DNA of 38,454 nt from Streptomyces aurantiacus JA 4570. GTDB lineage: Bacteria; Actinomycetota; Actinomycetes; Streptomycetales; Streptomycetaceae. The position numbers were made by a program, and so were the translations under genes. The notes beneath the pieces were generated by a model that saw only the letters and a list, made by a program, of their open reading frames with translations, did no database searches and was not told the DNA's origin. Position 1 is the first letter of the stretch. Each line of letters begins with the position of its first letter. Shown here piece by piece: positions 1-7,775 of the stretch. The DNA lies in contig NZ_AOPZ01000100.1 in assembly GCF_000414115.1 (NCBI RefSeq), positions 1 to 38,454 of the forward strand. Reading direction: 5' to 3'.

Positions 1-48
1 TTCAGACGCCGCCGCGGCCGGGCCGGACGCGGTCGTGGCGCCCGTCAT
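1..48 (-). CDS. start of an unidentified gene running off the left edge
   Basis: An ATG at 48-46 opens a minus-strand frame that stays open to base 1, giving the 16 residues MTGATTASGPAAAASE. Its start codon overlaps the stop of the SDR gene to its right in an ATGA arrangement, the usual sign of translational coupling in Streptomyces operons, so it is probably the next gene of the biosynthetic operon. The Ala/Thr/Ser-rich beginning carries no recognisable domain, and no function can be given. Confidence 0.5.
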   Translation of the reverse strand, partial: MTGATTASGPAAAASE

Positions 49-872
49 TCAGGGATCCCGGGCACGTCGACCATGTGACCGCCGGAGGCGTCGTAATGGC
101 GCAGCGTCCGCAGGTACTGCTCCCAGTTGACCAGGGTCTGCGCGTTCCTGCTGACGGGGCGTACGGGTATCAGCGGGCCGATGCTGACCGCCGGCGGGCG
201 GGTGATGGCCCACAGCACGACGTCGGCGATGTCCGCGGGGTCCAGGAGGTCCCTGACCTCCACGCCGAGGGTCTCGGGGTCCTGGGCCAGGTCGGTGCGC
301 ACCCAGCCGGGCAGCACGGCGATGGCGCGCACCCCCAAGTGCCGGTTCTCCAGGTCCACTTGCGCGGTCAGCGCGTTCAGGGCGCGCTTGGTGATGGAGT
401 ACGGGGCCGACCAGTCGGCCTGCAGCAGGCTGCCCTCGGAGCTGATGTTGACGATCCAGCCGTGGCCGCGTTCGCGCATCCCCGGCAGCACGGACCGGGC
501 GAGCAGGAACGGCACGTCCAGGTTGAGGTGGAAGGCGTGCCGCCAGTGGCGGGGGTGGGTGTCGTGGATGGGCCCGGTGCGCGCCAGAGCGGCGTTGTTC
601 ACCAGGATGTCGACGGGCCCGAGGGCCCGCTCGGCGGCGGCCACCATGTCCTTGGGGGCGCCGTCGGCCGCCAGGTCGGCGACGAGCGTGACGGTGGGCA
701 CCTCATGACCGGCCACGTCCTGCTCCACCGAGGCCAGTTGTTCCTTGCGGCGGGCGACGAGCGCGACCGATGCGCCCGCCTGGGCCAGGGTGCGGGCGAT
801 GCTCGCCCCGATGCCGGACGAGGCGCCGGCGACCAGCGCCACCTTGCCCTTGAGGGGCCTGTCCTCGGTCAC
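45..872 (-). CDS. SDR-family ketoreductase
   Basis: A classical short-chain dehydrogenase/reductase of 275 residues, expected to reduce a beta-keto (or oxidise a hydroxy) acyl intermediate with NAD(P)H in the cytoplasm. The nucleotide-binding motif AGASSGIG is at residues 15-22, with arginines after strand 2 (ARRK, about 40-43) that favour NADPH. NNA is at 92-94, the catalytic Ser near 144-145, and YSITK supplies Tyr158 and Lys162. The start is GTG at 872-870, preceded by GAAGGAG. It lies 49 bases downstream of the SDR-SDR fusion gene and its stop overlaps the next start, so it belongs to the same operon. The last 25 residues or so, rich in aromatic and charged residues, extend beyond the core fold. 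The ketoreductase role in the polyketide pathway is inferred from context; substrate and stereochemistry cannot be read from the sequence. Confidence 0.85.
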   Translation of the reverse strand: MTEDRPLKGKVALVAGASSGIGASIARTLAQAGASVALVARRKEQLASVEQDVAGHEVPTVTLVADLAADGAPKDMVAAAERALGPVDILVNNAALARTGPIHDTHPRHWRHAFHLNLDVPFLLARSVLPGMRERGHGWIVNISSEGSLLQADWSAPYSITKRALNALTAQVDLENRHLGVRAIAVLPGWVRTDLAQDPETLGVEVRDLLDPADIADVVLWAITRPPAVSIGPLIPVRPVSRNAQTLVNWEQYLRTLRHYDASGGHMVDVPGIPE

Positions 873-921
873 CTGTGGTCTCCTTCCGGCACGGTGGGGC
901 GGGGGCGCGGCACGGAGGGCG

Positions 922-2460
922 TCACAGCCGGGTTCCTTCCTCGAGGGGGTGCTGGGTTGGGTCCAGGTTCGGCAGCCCGGCCAGGCAGTGGCCGCCGCCG
1001 TCCACGCGCAGCTGGGCGCCGGTCAGCCCGGCCGCCGCGGGGCTGATGAGGTAGCAGACGAGCGCCGCGACCTCGGTGGGCTCGCTCATCCGGCCGGTGG
1101 GCACGAGCCGGTTGGTCGCGTCCAGGAAGGCGGGGTTGGTGACGTCCGTCATCGGGGTGCGGACGAAGCCCGGGAGCACGCTGTTGGCCCGCACCTTGAA
1201 CCGGGCCGCCGAGGTGGCGAAGTGGCTGGTGAACTGGGCGGTCGCCGCCTTGCTGAGGCCGTAGCTCGCCAGGTTCGCCACCGGCGCGCTCACCGCGGCC
1301 AGCGAGGAGACGGCGGCCACGGCGCCGCCCCGGCCGGACGCCGCCCAGTGCTTGAGCAGCGCGTCGCACGTACCGGCGTACGACAGCGAGTTGAGGGCGA
1401 GGAGCCGCTGCCGGTTGGCGGAGTTGTCACCGGCGCCGTCGAAGGAGACGGCGCCCGCGGCGTAGACGAGGGCGTCGACGCCTCCGGTGCGCTCCCACGC
1501 CTCGTGCACCAGGCCGGCCGCCCGCGCGGGGTCGGACAGGTCGGCGGTCACCACCCAGGCCCTGCGGCCCAGTTCACGGACCTCGGCGGCGAGCTTCTCC
1601 AGCTCGGGGCGGCGACGTGCGACGAGGACGACGTCGGCGCCGCGGGCCGCGCACTCCCGCGCGATGCTCGCGCCGATGCCGCTGCTCGCGCCGGTGATGA
1701 GGGCGACGCGCCCGGTCAGCCGGAACGGGTCGGGCGCCTGCGGGTCGTCCGCCGCGTCGGCGGTCGCTCCGGGCCGCGGCGGGCGGGCCGACGGCATGGG
1801 CACGATGCCCGCGTCGAGCCCGCCGTCCAGGGGCAGCGTCTCGCCCGCGATGTTGCCGAAGCCGCGTGAGGCCAGCAGGCGCAGCGCCGCCGCCAGTTCC
1901 CGCGGTGCGACGGGGCGGCGGGTGACGAGGTGGCGGAGCAGTTCGCCCGCGGCCTCGTCGGTGAGCTCGTGCCCGAGGAACGGCGCGTATCCGACGCGTA
2001 CGGTGTTGGCGAGCACCCCCCGGACGGCGCACCACTTGGCCAGGTGCTGCCACCAGGCGTGGTCGGCCGCCCGCTCCGCCGCGCACTCCGGCTCCGCGTC
2101 GTCGTGGACGTGCGGTCCGGCGTCGGTGACCAGGACGGCACGGCCGTCGCCGCGGCGGACCATGGCCTCCAGGACGCGGGCCACATGGGCGCGGCGCAGC
2201 GGTGTCCAGGTGCGGCCGCCGAGCGCCTCGTTGCCGAGGGCCACGACGCAGTACACGTCCGGGGGTTCGGGCGTGTCCGCGCCGTTGACGGCGGTGACGT
2301 GGAAGCCGTGGCGCTCCCAGGCGTCCTCGACCGCGCGGGTGTGGGCGGCGCCGGGCGTGGATTCCAGCAGGACGCGGCGGCCGACGGGGGCGAGGGACTC
2401 CGTCTCCAGGAGCGGCCCGGCGGCCTCCGTGTGCTGCGGGGCCCGGGTGTGCTCAGTCAT
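922..2460 (-). CDS. tandem SDR-SDR fusion: degenerate N-terminal half, intact ketoreductase C-terminal half
   Basis: A 512-residue protein made of two SDR-like units. The C-terminal unit (about 248-492) is complete: TGASSGIG at 256-263, Ser385/386, Tyr400 and Lys404 in YGLSK, and the family-typical ending RVDGGG. The N-terminal unit (about 25-222) keeps an SDR outline (HLAKWCAVRGVLANTVRVGY resembles the usual helix and strand after the active site, and LPLDGG the C-terminal strand) but has neither the glycine-rich motif nor the YxxxK pair. An Ala/Pro-rich linker (223-245) joins them. The ATG at 2460 is chosen because it overlaps the upstream ketosynthase stop by 8 bases (ATGACTGA), which implies coupled translation. 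An ATG 24 bases further upstream is possible but less likely. The arrangement recalls two-domain ketoreductases of modular PKS, where an inactive SDR half is structural; that parallel is inference. Confidence 0.83.
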   Translation of the reverse strand: MTEHTRAPQHTEAAGPLLETESLAPVGRRVLLESTPGAAHTRAVEDAWERHGFHVTAVNGADTPEPPDVYCVVALGNEALGGRTWTPLRRAHVARVLEAMVRRGDGRAVLVTDAGPHVHDDAEPECAAERAADHAWWQHLAKWCAVRGVLANTVRVGYAPFLGHELTDEAAGELLRHLVTRRPVAPRELAAALRLLASRGFGNIAGETLPLDGGLDAGIVPMPSARPPRPGATADAADDPQAPDPFRLTGRVALITGASSGIGASIARECAARGADVVLVARRRPELEKLAAEVRELGRRAWVVTADLSDPARAAGLVHEAWERTGGVDALVYAAGAVSFDGAGDNSANRQRLLALNSLSYAGTCDALLKHWAASGRGGAVAAVSSLAAVSAPVANLASYGLSKAATAQFTSHFATSAARFKVRANSVLPGFVRTPMTDVTNPAFLDATNRLVPTGRMSEPTEVAALVCYLISPAAAGLTGAQLRVDGGGHCLAGLPNLDPTQHPLEEGTRL

Positions 2461-3748
2461 CGGAGCCTCCCACGAGAATGGCACTGGCCACGGAGCCGAT
2501 CGTGTAGTTGAGGCTGAGGGCCAGGTCGAGGCGCGCGGGTCGGCCCTCCGTGCCGGGCACCGGGTCGAAGGTGCACACGTCGGCGGGCTTCTCGCAGTTG
2601 GCGGTCGGGGCGATGCGGCCGTGGCGCATCATCTGGAGCGTGGCGGCCACGCCGATCACGCCGAGCGGTGCCCCGCTGTGCCCGAACACGGCCTCTTGAA
2701 CGGTGACGGGCAGCTGGGCCGTCCGCTCTCCGAAGATCGCGGGCATGATGTTGCCCTCCATGAGGTTGAACGCCCGGTCGCCGGTCGCGGCGCCGTTGAC
2801 GTAGTCGATCTCGTCGGGCGAGGCGAGGCCCGCCATGCAGGAGCGCGCGGCGCGCACCGCCCCGGCGCCCCCGGTGTCGAGGGCCAGGTTCGGCTGGGCG
2901 TTGCGCGTGGTGGTCTGGCCGAGGATTTGGCCGTAGGTCCGCGCTCCCCTGCGCCGGGCGTGCTCGCGGCTCTCCAGGATCAGCGTGGCGGCGCCGTTGC
3001 CGTAGTTGAGGCCGGCCGCCCGCTCGTCGTAGGGGCGCATGGGTTCGTCGATGAGGGTGGCGGTCTGCGGTTCGGTTCCGGTCACCGAGCGTGCCTCGAG
3101 TTCGGCGTACTGGCGCAGGCGGCTCTCGCGCCAGTAGTCGGCGCCGGTGACGACCGCGATGTCCGTCTCGCCCGCCGCGATCATGCGGGCCGCGTTGCCG
3201 ATCAGTACGGCGGACGAGGCGCATCCGCAGGACAGCGTGTAGCTGGGGCCGGTGGCGCCCACGAGGCCCGCCTGGGTGGTCTCGACGTCCGACATCACCG
3301 CGTTGAGGACGTTGCGGAACAGCACGGAGCGGGCCTCGCGCGGGCTGATGTGCCGGGTGTCGGCGAGCAGCACCGGCAGGTAGGTGTCGACGATGGCGTC
3401 GGCCGTGGCGTTCCTGCCCGCGAGCACCGCGGCCTCGCGCAGCGCGCCCGTACGCCAGTCGAGAGCGGCGTCCTCGCAGGCTTCGAGCAGGGCGAGCAGC
3501 CCGTACAGATGGATGTCGGAGTACTTCGCGACGAAGCGCGGCGGGATCTCCGGCAGCCGGTCGACGACGGACTGCGGGTCGAGGGGCACACTGCCGAAGT
3601 AGGTGCCGTCGTCCTGCGCGAGGAACGAGCCGCCGTGCGCGACGGCCGTCCAGAACTGGTCGGGTGTCGCCGTCGGCGCCACGCGCCCCGGCAGACAGAA
3701 GCCCATGCCGGTGACGAGTGCGTCCCGGGGGCTCTTGGTCGTGGTCAC
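2453..3748 (-). CDS. atypical beta-ketoacyl synthase (KAS I/II fold) with a Cys-x-His active site
   Basis: A thiolase-fold ketosynthase of 431 residues. The nucleophile is kept: Cys176 in SCGCASS. At the place of the first catalytic His (VNxHGT in FabF) the sequence reads VNGAATG at 317-323, so that His is absent. The Lys found five residues before the second His is Glu352. The second His is His357 in VFGHSGAP. The C-terminal glycine-rich gate loop (GFGG in FabF) reads NYTIG. The plus-strand gene at 11215 has the same set of changes, so this is a distinct subfamily rather than random decay. The start is GTG, 16 bases after the upstream KAS III-like gene, with AAGGGG as ribosome site. Such an enzyme might condense without decarboxylating malonyl units, form C-O bonds as reported for NonJ/NonK in nonactin biosynthesis, or act as a partner subunit. 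It is not a classical chain-length factor, because the Cys is present. Confidence 0.8.
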   Translation of the reverse strand: MTTTKSPRDALVTGMGFCLPGRVAPTATPDQFWTAVAHGGSFLAQDDGTYFGSVPLDPQSVVDRLPEIPPRFVAKYSDIHLYGLLALLEACEDAALDWRTGALREAAVLAGRNATADAIVDTYLPVLLADTRHISPREARSVLFRNVLNAVMSDVETTQAGLVGATGPSYTLSCGCASSAVLIGNAARMIAAGETDIAVVTGADYWRESRLRQYAELEARSVTGTEPQTATLIDEPMRPYDERAAGLNYGNGAATLILESREHARRRGARTYGQILGQTTTRNAQPNLALDTGGAGAVRAARSCMAGLASPDEIDYVNGAATGDRAFNLMEGNIMPAIFGERTAQLPVTVQEAVFGHSGAPLGVIGVAATLQMMRHGRIAPTANCEKPADVCTFDPVPGTEGRPARLDLALSLNYTIGSVASAILVGGSDD

Positions 3749-3764
3749 CGCTCGGCCCCTTCGC

Positions 3765-4775
3765 TCAGATCCGGTACAGGAGGCTGCCCCAGCACCAGAC
3801 CCCGCCGCCGATGGAGGGGGAGAGCACCAGGTCGCCGGGTTTGACGACGCCGCGTTCCCGCAGCTCGGACACGGTGGTGGGGATGGAGGCGCTGGAGACG
3901 TTGCCGCGGAAGGCGAGGTTGGTCAGCACGCGCGCCGGGTCCGCGCCCAGGTTGTGCTGGATGCCCTTGGCCAGCGGCTCGGTGCCCGAGTGTGGGATGA
4001 GCCAGTCGATGTCCCCGATGGTCAGCTTGTTGCGGCCGAGGATCTCCTCCACGGTGTCGGCGATGTGCGCGAGGGCCACGTCGTTGAGGTCGGGGTGGCT
4101 CTTGACCCACCCCTTCTCCCCGCTCGCCGCGGACATGTTGGCGAGGCTGCCGTCGGTGTGGAACACGGAATCGATCAGGCCGGGCGAGCCGCCGGGGGTC
4201 GCTTCGAGCACGCAGGCGCCGGCGCCGTCGGAAACGAGCATCGAGCCCTTCGAGCCCGGCCGCACCCGCCGGGTGACGCGCTCGGTGGTCGCCACCAGCG
4301 CCTTGCGGTAGCCGGTCGGGGAGGTCAGGAACGACGCCGCCGTGTGCACCGCCTGGATGAACCCGGCGCAGGAGCCGCAGACTTCGAAGGCCATGGAGCC
4401 CTTCATGCCGAGCTCCGCCGCGGTCAGCGCGCCCACTTCGTGCACGTAGTTGCGGTCCGTCCAGTGGCTGACGACAACGACGTCAATGTCGTCGGCGTCG
4501 GTCCCGGCCCGTTCCAGCGCCTGCCGGGATGCCTCCGCGGCCATGAACACGGGGGTTTCCCGGTCGCTCGCCCGGTAGCGGGTGCGTACGCCGACTCCGC
4601 CGATGACGCGGTCCTCCACGACGCTCGTCGTCGCGTCGTCGACGCCCTGGTTGTGTATCTCCTCCGAGCCGAAATAATGGCCGAATCCGGTGAAGCGTAT
4701 TCCGGCGTCTTCCCAGATGCCGTGGCGCCCAGTCGTCATGGACGAAAAACTAGTGGCGTCGGCATTCGACTGCAT
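3765..4775 (-). CDS. KAS III-like (FabH family) condensing enzyme with an altered His loop
   Basis: A 336-residue FabH-type thiolase-fold enzyme. The triad residues are all present: Cys136 in CGSCAGF, His262 in IPHSGT, Asn292 in RGNVSSASIP. The loop after the His, nearly always HQAN in FabH, is HSGT here, which should change the oxyanion-hole side of the pocket. The N-terminus is about 20 residues longer than in FabH. The start is ATG at 4775-4773, with GGAGG six bases upstream. It opens its own transcription unit: a 79-base gap separates it from the next gene and contains a perfect palindrome (4808-4822). The ketosynthase gene follows after 16 bases. A likely role is loading of a starter acyl-CoA or condensation or acyl transfer within the cluster; acyl-O transfer, as known for some KAS III homologues, is an alternative. 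The substrate is unknown. Confidence 0.82.
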   Translation of the reverse strand: MQSNADATSFSSMTTGRHGIWEDAGIRFTGFGHYFGSEEIHNQGVDDATTSVVEDRVIGGVGVRTRYRASDRETPVFMAAEASRQALERAGTDADDIDVVVVSHWTDRNYVHEVGALTAAELGMKGSMAFEVCGSCAGFIQAVHTAASFLTSPTGYRKALVATTERVTRRVRPGSKGSMLVSDGAGACVLEATPGGSPGLIDSVFHTDGSLANMSAASGEKGWVKSHPDLNDVALAHIADTVEEILGRNKLTIGDIDWLIPHSGTEPLAKGIQHNLGADPARVLTNLAFRGNVSSASIPTTVSELRERGVVKPGDLVLSPSIGGGVWCWGSLLYRI

Positions 4776-4807
4776 CTGGCCTCCAGTACTCGATGATTCA
4801 GGTCGCG

Positions 4808-4822
4808 GGTACTTGAAGTACC
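4808..4822. promoter_or_regulatory. perfect palindromic operator, copy 1
   Basis: The sequence GGTACTTGAAGTACC has seven-base arms around one central base, extended by one matching G/C pair on each side (4807 and 4823). It sits 32 bases before the ATG of the KAS III-like gene starting at 4775. The same 15 bases recur at 11017-11031, again exactly 32 bases before an ATG (10984). Identical sequence and spacing argue for a binding site of a cluster-specific regulator. No regulator other than the TetR protein is visible in the window, and that protein's own promoter carries a different repeat. Confidence 0.65.
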
Positions 4823-4854
4823 CCGCTCATGACCGCTGTTCGCCCGGCTTTCGG

Positions 4855-5649
4855 TCACGGCACCCAGCCGGGCGGTCCGCCGCCGTCGACGCGAATCACC
4901 GAGCCCGTGACATAGGGGTTTTCCGCGGCGAAGCACACGGCGTCCGCTATCTCTTCCTCCGCGCGCCAGCGGCCCAGCGGAACAAAGCGCTTCAGGCCGT
5001 CCATATAGCGGGCGTGCCGCGGAAAGGCCGTGCTCTTCTCCCGCAGTGCCTCGCCGTCCATGACGCCCGGCGCGACGGCCGCCACCCTGATCCCGTAGGG
5101 GCCGAGCTCGTAGGACCAGGTGCGGGTCAGCGCCTCCACACCCGCTTTCGCGGCGGTGTACGCGGACTGCCCGTAGGCGCCCGCCGCGAGGCCGGAGGAG
5201 ACATTGACGATGGCGCCCGGCACCTCGTGCCGCACCATGCTCGCGGCGGCCTCACGCCCGACGAGGAACACGCCCGTCAGGCACAGCCGCAGCGTCTGCT
5301 CCCAGTCGTCGAGCGGATGCGTGAGCAGCTCGGCGCCTCCCCCGTCCTGCGGCTTCCGCACCAGGAGCCGGGAGAGGTTGCGGCCCGCGTTGTTCACGCA
5401 CAGGTGCAGCGGCTGATCCTCCGTCAGCTCGGCGAAGACCTCCCGAACCGACTCCTCCGAGGTGACATCGGCGCGCACCGCCCGCAGGTCGAGGCCCTCG
5501 GCCGCGGCCATGGCCCGCACCTTCTCGAGGCGGCCGGGGTCGAGGCCGAGGACCGTGGTGCGCCACCCCCGCGCCGCCAGCATCCGGCCGACGGCCAGGC
5601 CCAGGCCCCGGGTGCCCCCGGTCACCAGCGCGTTCCTGGAATCGGACAA
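4855..5649 (-). CDS. SDR-family oxidoreductase
   Basis: A 264-residue classical SDR. TGGTRGLG at residues 10-17 binds the cofactor, NNAG is at 86-89, the catalytic Ser is at 151/152, and YTAAK gives Tyr164 and Lys168. The ending RVDGGG is the normal FabG-type C-terminal strand. The motif order and length match FabG-type beta-ketoacyl reductases. An insert rich in Gly and Asp (about 100-115) lies in the substrate-side loop. The start codon is TTG at 5649-5647, preceded by AGAGGTGAA; no in-frame ATG or GTG fits better. It lies between two KAS III-like genes (65 bases after one, 79 bases before the other), so it probably reduces a beta-keto intermediate made by the neighbouring condensing enzymes. 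It may be the last gene of the transcript that starts at 10984. Confidence 0.83.
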   Translation of the reverse strand: MSDSRNALVTGGTRGLGLAVGRMLAARGWRTTVLGLDPGRLEKVRAMAAAEGLDLRAVRADVTSEESVREVFAELTEDQPLHLCVNNAGRNLSRLLVRKPQDGGGAELLTHPLDDWEQTLRLCLTGVFLVGREAAASMVRHEVPGAIVNVSSGLAAGAYGQSAYTAAKAGVEALTRTWSYELGPYGIRVAAVAPGVMDGEALREKSTAFPRHARYMDGLKRFVPLGRWRAEEEIADAVCFAAENPYVTGSVIRVDGGGPPGWVP

Positions 5650-5714
5650 GACCGTTCACCTCTCGTTCTCGGATGGCGTGCGGGAATGGCGGTGACGTAC
5701 GGCGGTACGGCGGT

Positions 5715-6749
5715 TCACTGGTAGCGGAAAACCATGGCACCCCAGCTGAGACCACGCCCGATACTCACGCCGAGGAGCAGTTCGCCGGGTTTCACCGTGC
5801 CGTCGCGTACGTATTCGGAGAGTGCGCTCGGCATTCCCACGCTCGATGTGTTGCCGCGCCACGGAAGGTTCAGGAGCATGCGTTCCCGGGGAATTCCGAG
5901 GCGGTCCGCCATCGGGTGCAGGAGATTGGTGTTGGCCTGATGGGGAACGCACCAGGAAATCTGTTCCGGGGTCAGGCCATTGCGTTTGAGGACCGTCTGG
6001 CCGGCTTCGACGAGCATGTCGGGCGTGACCTCGGAGAGCACTCCCCCGCGCATCACCATCTTGTCGTTCTCATCGATGTCGAAGGCGTCGTAGTAGCCGC
6101 CGTCGGCGCGCAGGACCACGTCGACCAACCCGCTGCGGGTGGGCAGTCCGTCGGCGCCGCCGCCCACGGACTCGCCGCGTCGCCAGACCGCCGCCGCCGC
6201 GCCCGCGCCGAAGAGGGCGGAGTTCTTGAACCCGAAGTTCAGGATGGCGCGCGGGCTCTCGGCGCACACCACGAGGGCGGTCCTGGCGCCCGTCGTCGCG
6301 AGCAGCCCGCGGGCCACCACACTCGCGTACAGGAACCCGGCGCAGGCCACGGCTGTCACGTCGAAGCAGAACGCGTCCCGGGCGCCCAACTGCCGCTGCA
6401 CCGGCAGGGAGATGTCCATGTAGTTGTTGCCGATCGAGGACGGGTTGGCGCGTGGCCGCGCGGTCGCGCTGGTGCCGACGATCACGTCCACGTCGGAGAT
6501 GTCGAGGCCCGCGTCGTCGAGGGCCTGCCGGGCCGCCTTGACGCCCATCTCGGCGAACCGCTCCTCGGGACCGGCCCAGTGACGGGTCCGTACGCCCGTG
6601 TGCTTGCGTATCCACGCGTCGTCCGCGTCGAGGCCGGGCAGGCGGGCGAAGTGGTCGTTGGTGACCGGCTCGCCCGGGAAGTAGTGACCGACACCGCTGA
6701 GCACGACCGGCGGGCCGCCGCCGTCGAACGGTGACTGGGTTTCGGACAT
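5715..6749 (-). CDS. KAS III (FabH-like) condensing enzyme, canonical triad
   Basis: A 344-residue FabH homologue. All hallmark residues are present: Cys136 in AVACAGF, His270 in VPHQANTNLL and Asn300 in RGNTSSVGMP. The frame extends upstream well past 6749, but the family N-terminus (VVLSGVGHYFPGEPVTNDHF, residues 15-34) fits the ATG at 6749-6747, which has an AAGGA element upstream. FabH enzymes condense an acyl-CoA with malonyl-ACP. The near-textbook sequence suggests real C-C condensation, perhaps of the starter with the ACP-bound extender from the gene at 13641. It lies in a run of condensing genes with short gaps (56 bases upstream, 65 downstream), consistent with one operon. Confidence 0.86.
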   Translation of the reverse strand: MSETQSPFDGGGPPVVLSGVGHYFPGEPVTNDHFARLPGLDADDAWIRKHTGVRTRHWAGPEERFAEMGVKAARQALDDAGLDISDVDVIVGTSATARPRANPSSIGNNYMDISLPVQRQLGARDAFCFDVTAVACAGFLYASVVARGLLATTGARTALVVCAESPRAILNFGFKNSALFGAGAAAAVWRRGESVGGGADGLPTRSGLVDVVLRADGGYYDAFDIDENDKMVMRGGVLSEVTPDMLVEAGQTVLKRNGLTPEQISWCVPHQANTNLLHPMADRLGIPRERMLLNLPWRGNTSSVGMPSALSEYVRDGTVKPGELLLGVSIGRGLSWGAMVFRYQ

Positions 6750-6805
6750 GGGGGGAGGTCCTTTCCTCGCGTACCGGTCGTGTTGTTCGCTGGTGCGCCC
6801 GTGCG

Positions 6806-7765
6806 TCACAGCTGGTACAGCAGGGCTCCGGAGAACCAGCCCGCGCCGGCCGCGGGCGACAGGATCACGTCGCCCTTGCGCAGTTCGCCGGACTCGGTGA
6901 ACTCCGACAGGGCGCTCGGGATCGTCGCGCTGGTCGTCTGGCCACGCGTGCGCAGGTTCGTCAGGACCCGTTCGGGATCGGCGCCGATGCGCCGCACCAG
7001 CTCCTCGCTGATCCGCGCCGAGCCCGGATGCGGCACGATCCGGTCCACGTCGGCCATCGTCATGCCGTTGCGCCGCAGCACCTGGTCCGTGGCCTCGCCC
7101 GCGGTCGCCGCCGCCACCTGCGCGATCGAGGGCAGGCTGACCGTCCACCCGTCGCTGCCCCGGGCCTTGGAGACGCCCGCGTGCTCGCCGTAGCTCAGCA
7201 CGACGGAGTCACGCAGCCGGGAGTCGTCCGGCGGCCCCGCCTCCAGGACCGCCGCGCCCGCCCCGTCCCCGCCGACGTACGATCCGCGCCGGCCGGGCTT
7301 GAGCCGCCGCGAGAACTGGTCGGAACAGACCACGAGGGCGCGCCGCCACTGATGGCTGGTCAGCATCGCGGCGGCCGTCTGCACGGAGTGCACGAAGCCG
7401 ACGCAGGCCGCGCAGACGTCGAAGGCCAGGGCCCGTCCGGCGCCGAGCCGCATCGCGATCCTGGGCGCGTCCTCGGGCGCGTACCGGCGTTGTGACCAGG
7501 ACGAGAAGACCACCAGGTCGAGGTCGTCGGCCTCCAGGCCGGCGTTGCGCAGCGCGTGCCGTCCGGCCTCGACGGCCATGAACGGCACGGTCTCCGTGTC
7601 GTCGGACAGATGCCGCCGTTCCACGCCGAGGTCGGGTCCGAGGACCGCCGCCTCCATCTCGGGCGCCTCCGGCAGGTCCGCGGGAATCTCCTCGCTGTGC
7701 CGTGGGAAGTAGCGGCCAAAGCCCCTGAAGGACAGGCCGCGGCCCATCCAGATGCCACCGCTCAC
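6806..7765 (-). CDS. KAS III-like enzyme with the catalytic Asn replaced by Gln
   Basis: A 319-residue FabH-family protein. Cys121 (CAACVGF) and His246 (VPHPGSARIS) are kept, but the third triad position reads RGQTTSATIP, so Gln276 stands where Asn is nearly invariant. The loop after the His is HPGS rather than HQAN. In FabH, His and Asn together stabilise the carbanion formed by decarboxylation of malonyl-ACP. Loss of the Asn predicts weak or no decarboxylative condensation and points to acyl transfer or a partner role; this is inference. The start is GTG at 7765-7763 behind GAGGAG. It is separated by only 10 bases from the CoA-transferase gene, so the two are probably co-translated and may act in sequence on an acyl-CoA. 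Confidence 0.82.
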   Translation of the reverse strand: MSGGIWMGRGLSFRGFGRYFPRHSEEIPADLPEAPEMEAAVLGPDLGVERRHLSDDTETVPFMAVEAGRHALRNAGLEADDLDLVVFSSWSQRRYAPEDAPRIAMRLGAGRALAFDVCAACVGFVHSVQTAAAMLTSHQWRRALVVCSDQFSRRLKPGRRGSYVGGDGAGAAVLEAGPPDDSRLRDSVVLSYGEHAGVSKARGSDGWTVSLPSIAQVAAATAGEATDQVLRRNGMTMADVDRIVPHPGSARISEELVRRIGADPERVLTNLRTRGQTTSATIPSALSEFTESGELRKGDVILSPAAGAGWFSGALLYQL

Positions 7766-7775
7766 ACCGTGCTCC

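Noticed and set aside
2453..3748. Classical chain-length factor (KS-beta)
   Set aside because: Chain-length factors replace the active Cys, usually with Gln; here Cys176 is kept and it is the His and Lys that are lost.
1487..3844. 785-residue open frame on the plus strand
   Set aside because: It lies opposite two well-supported minus-strand genes, is Arg/Ser/Ala-rich low-complexity sequence and has no domain; it is a GC-bias shadow.
6750..7148. Extended N-terminus of the KAS III gene at 5715
   Set aside because: The extra 133 residues are Arg/Gly-rich, overlap the neighbouring gene and lie outside the FabH fold; the ATG at 6749 has a ribosome site.
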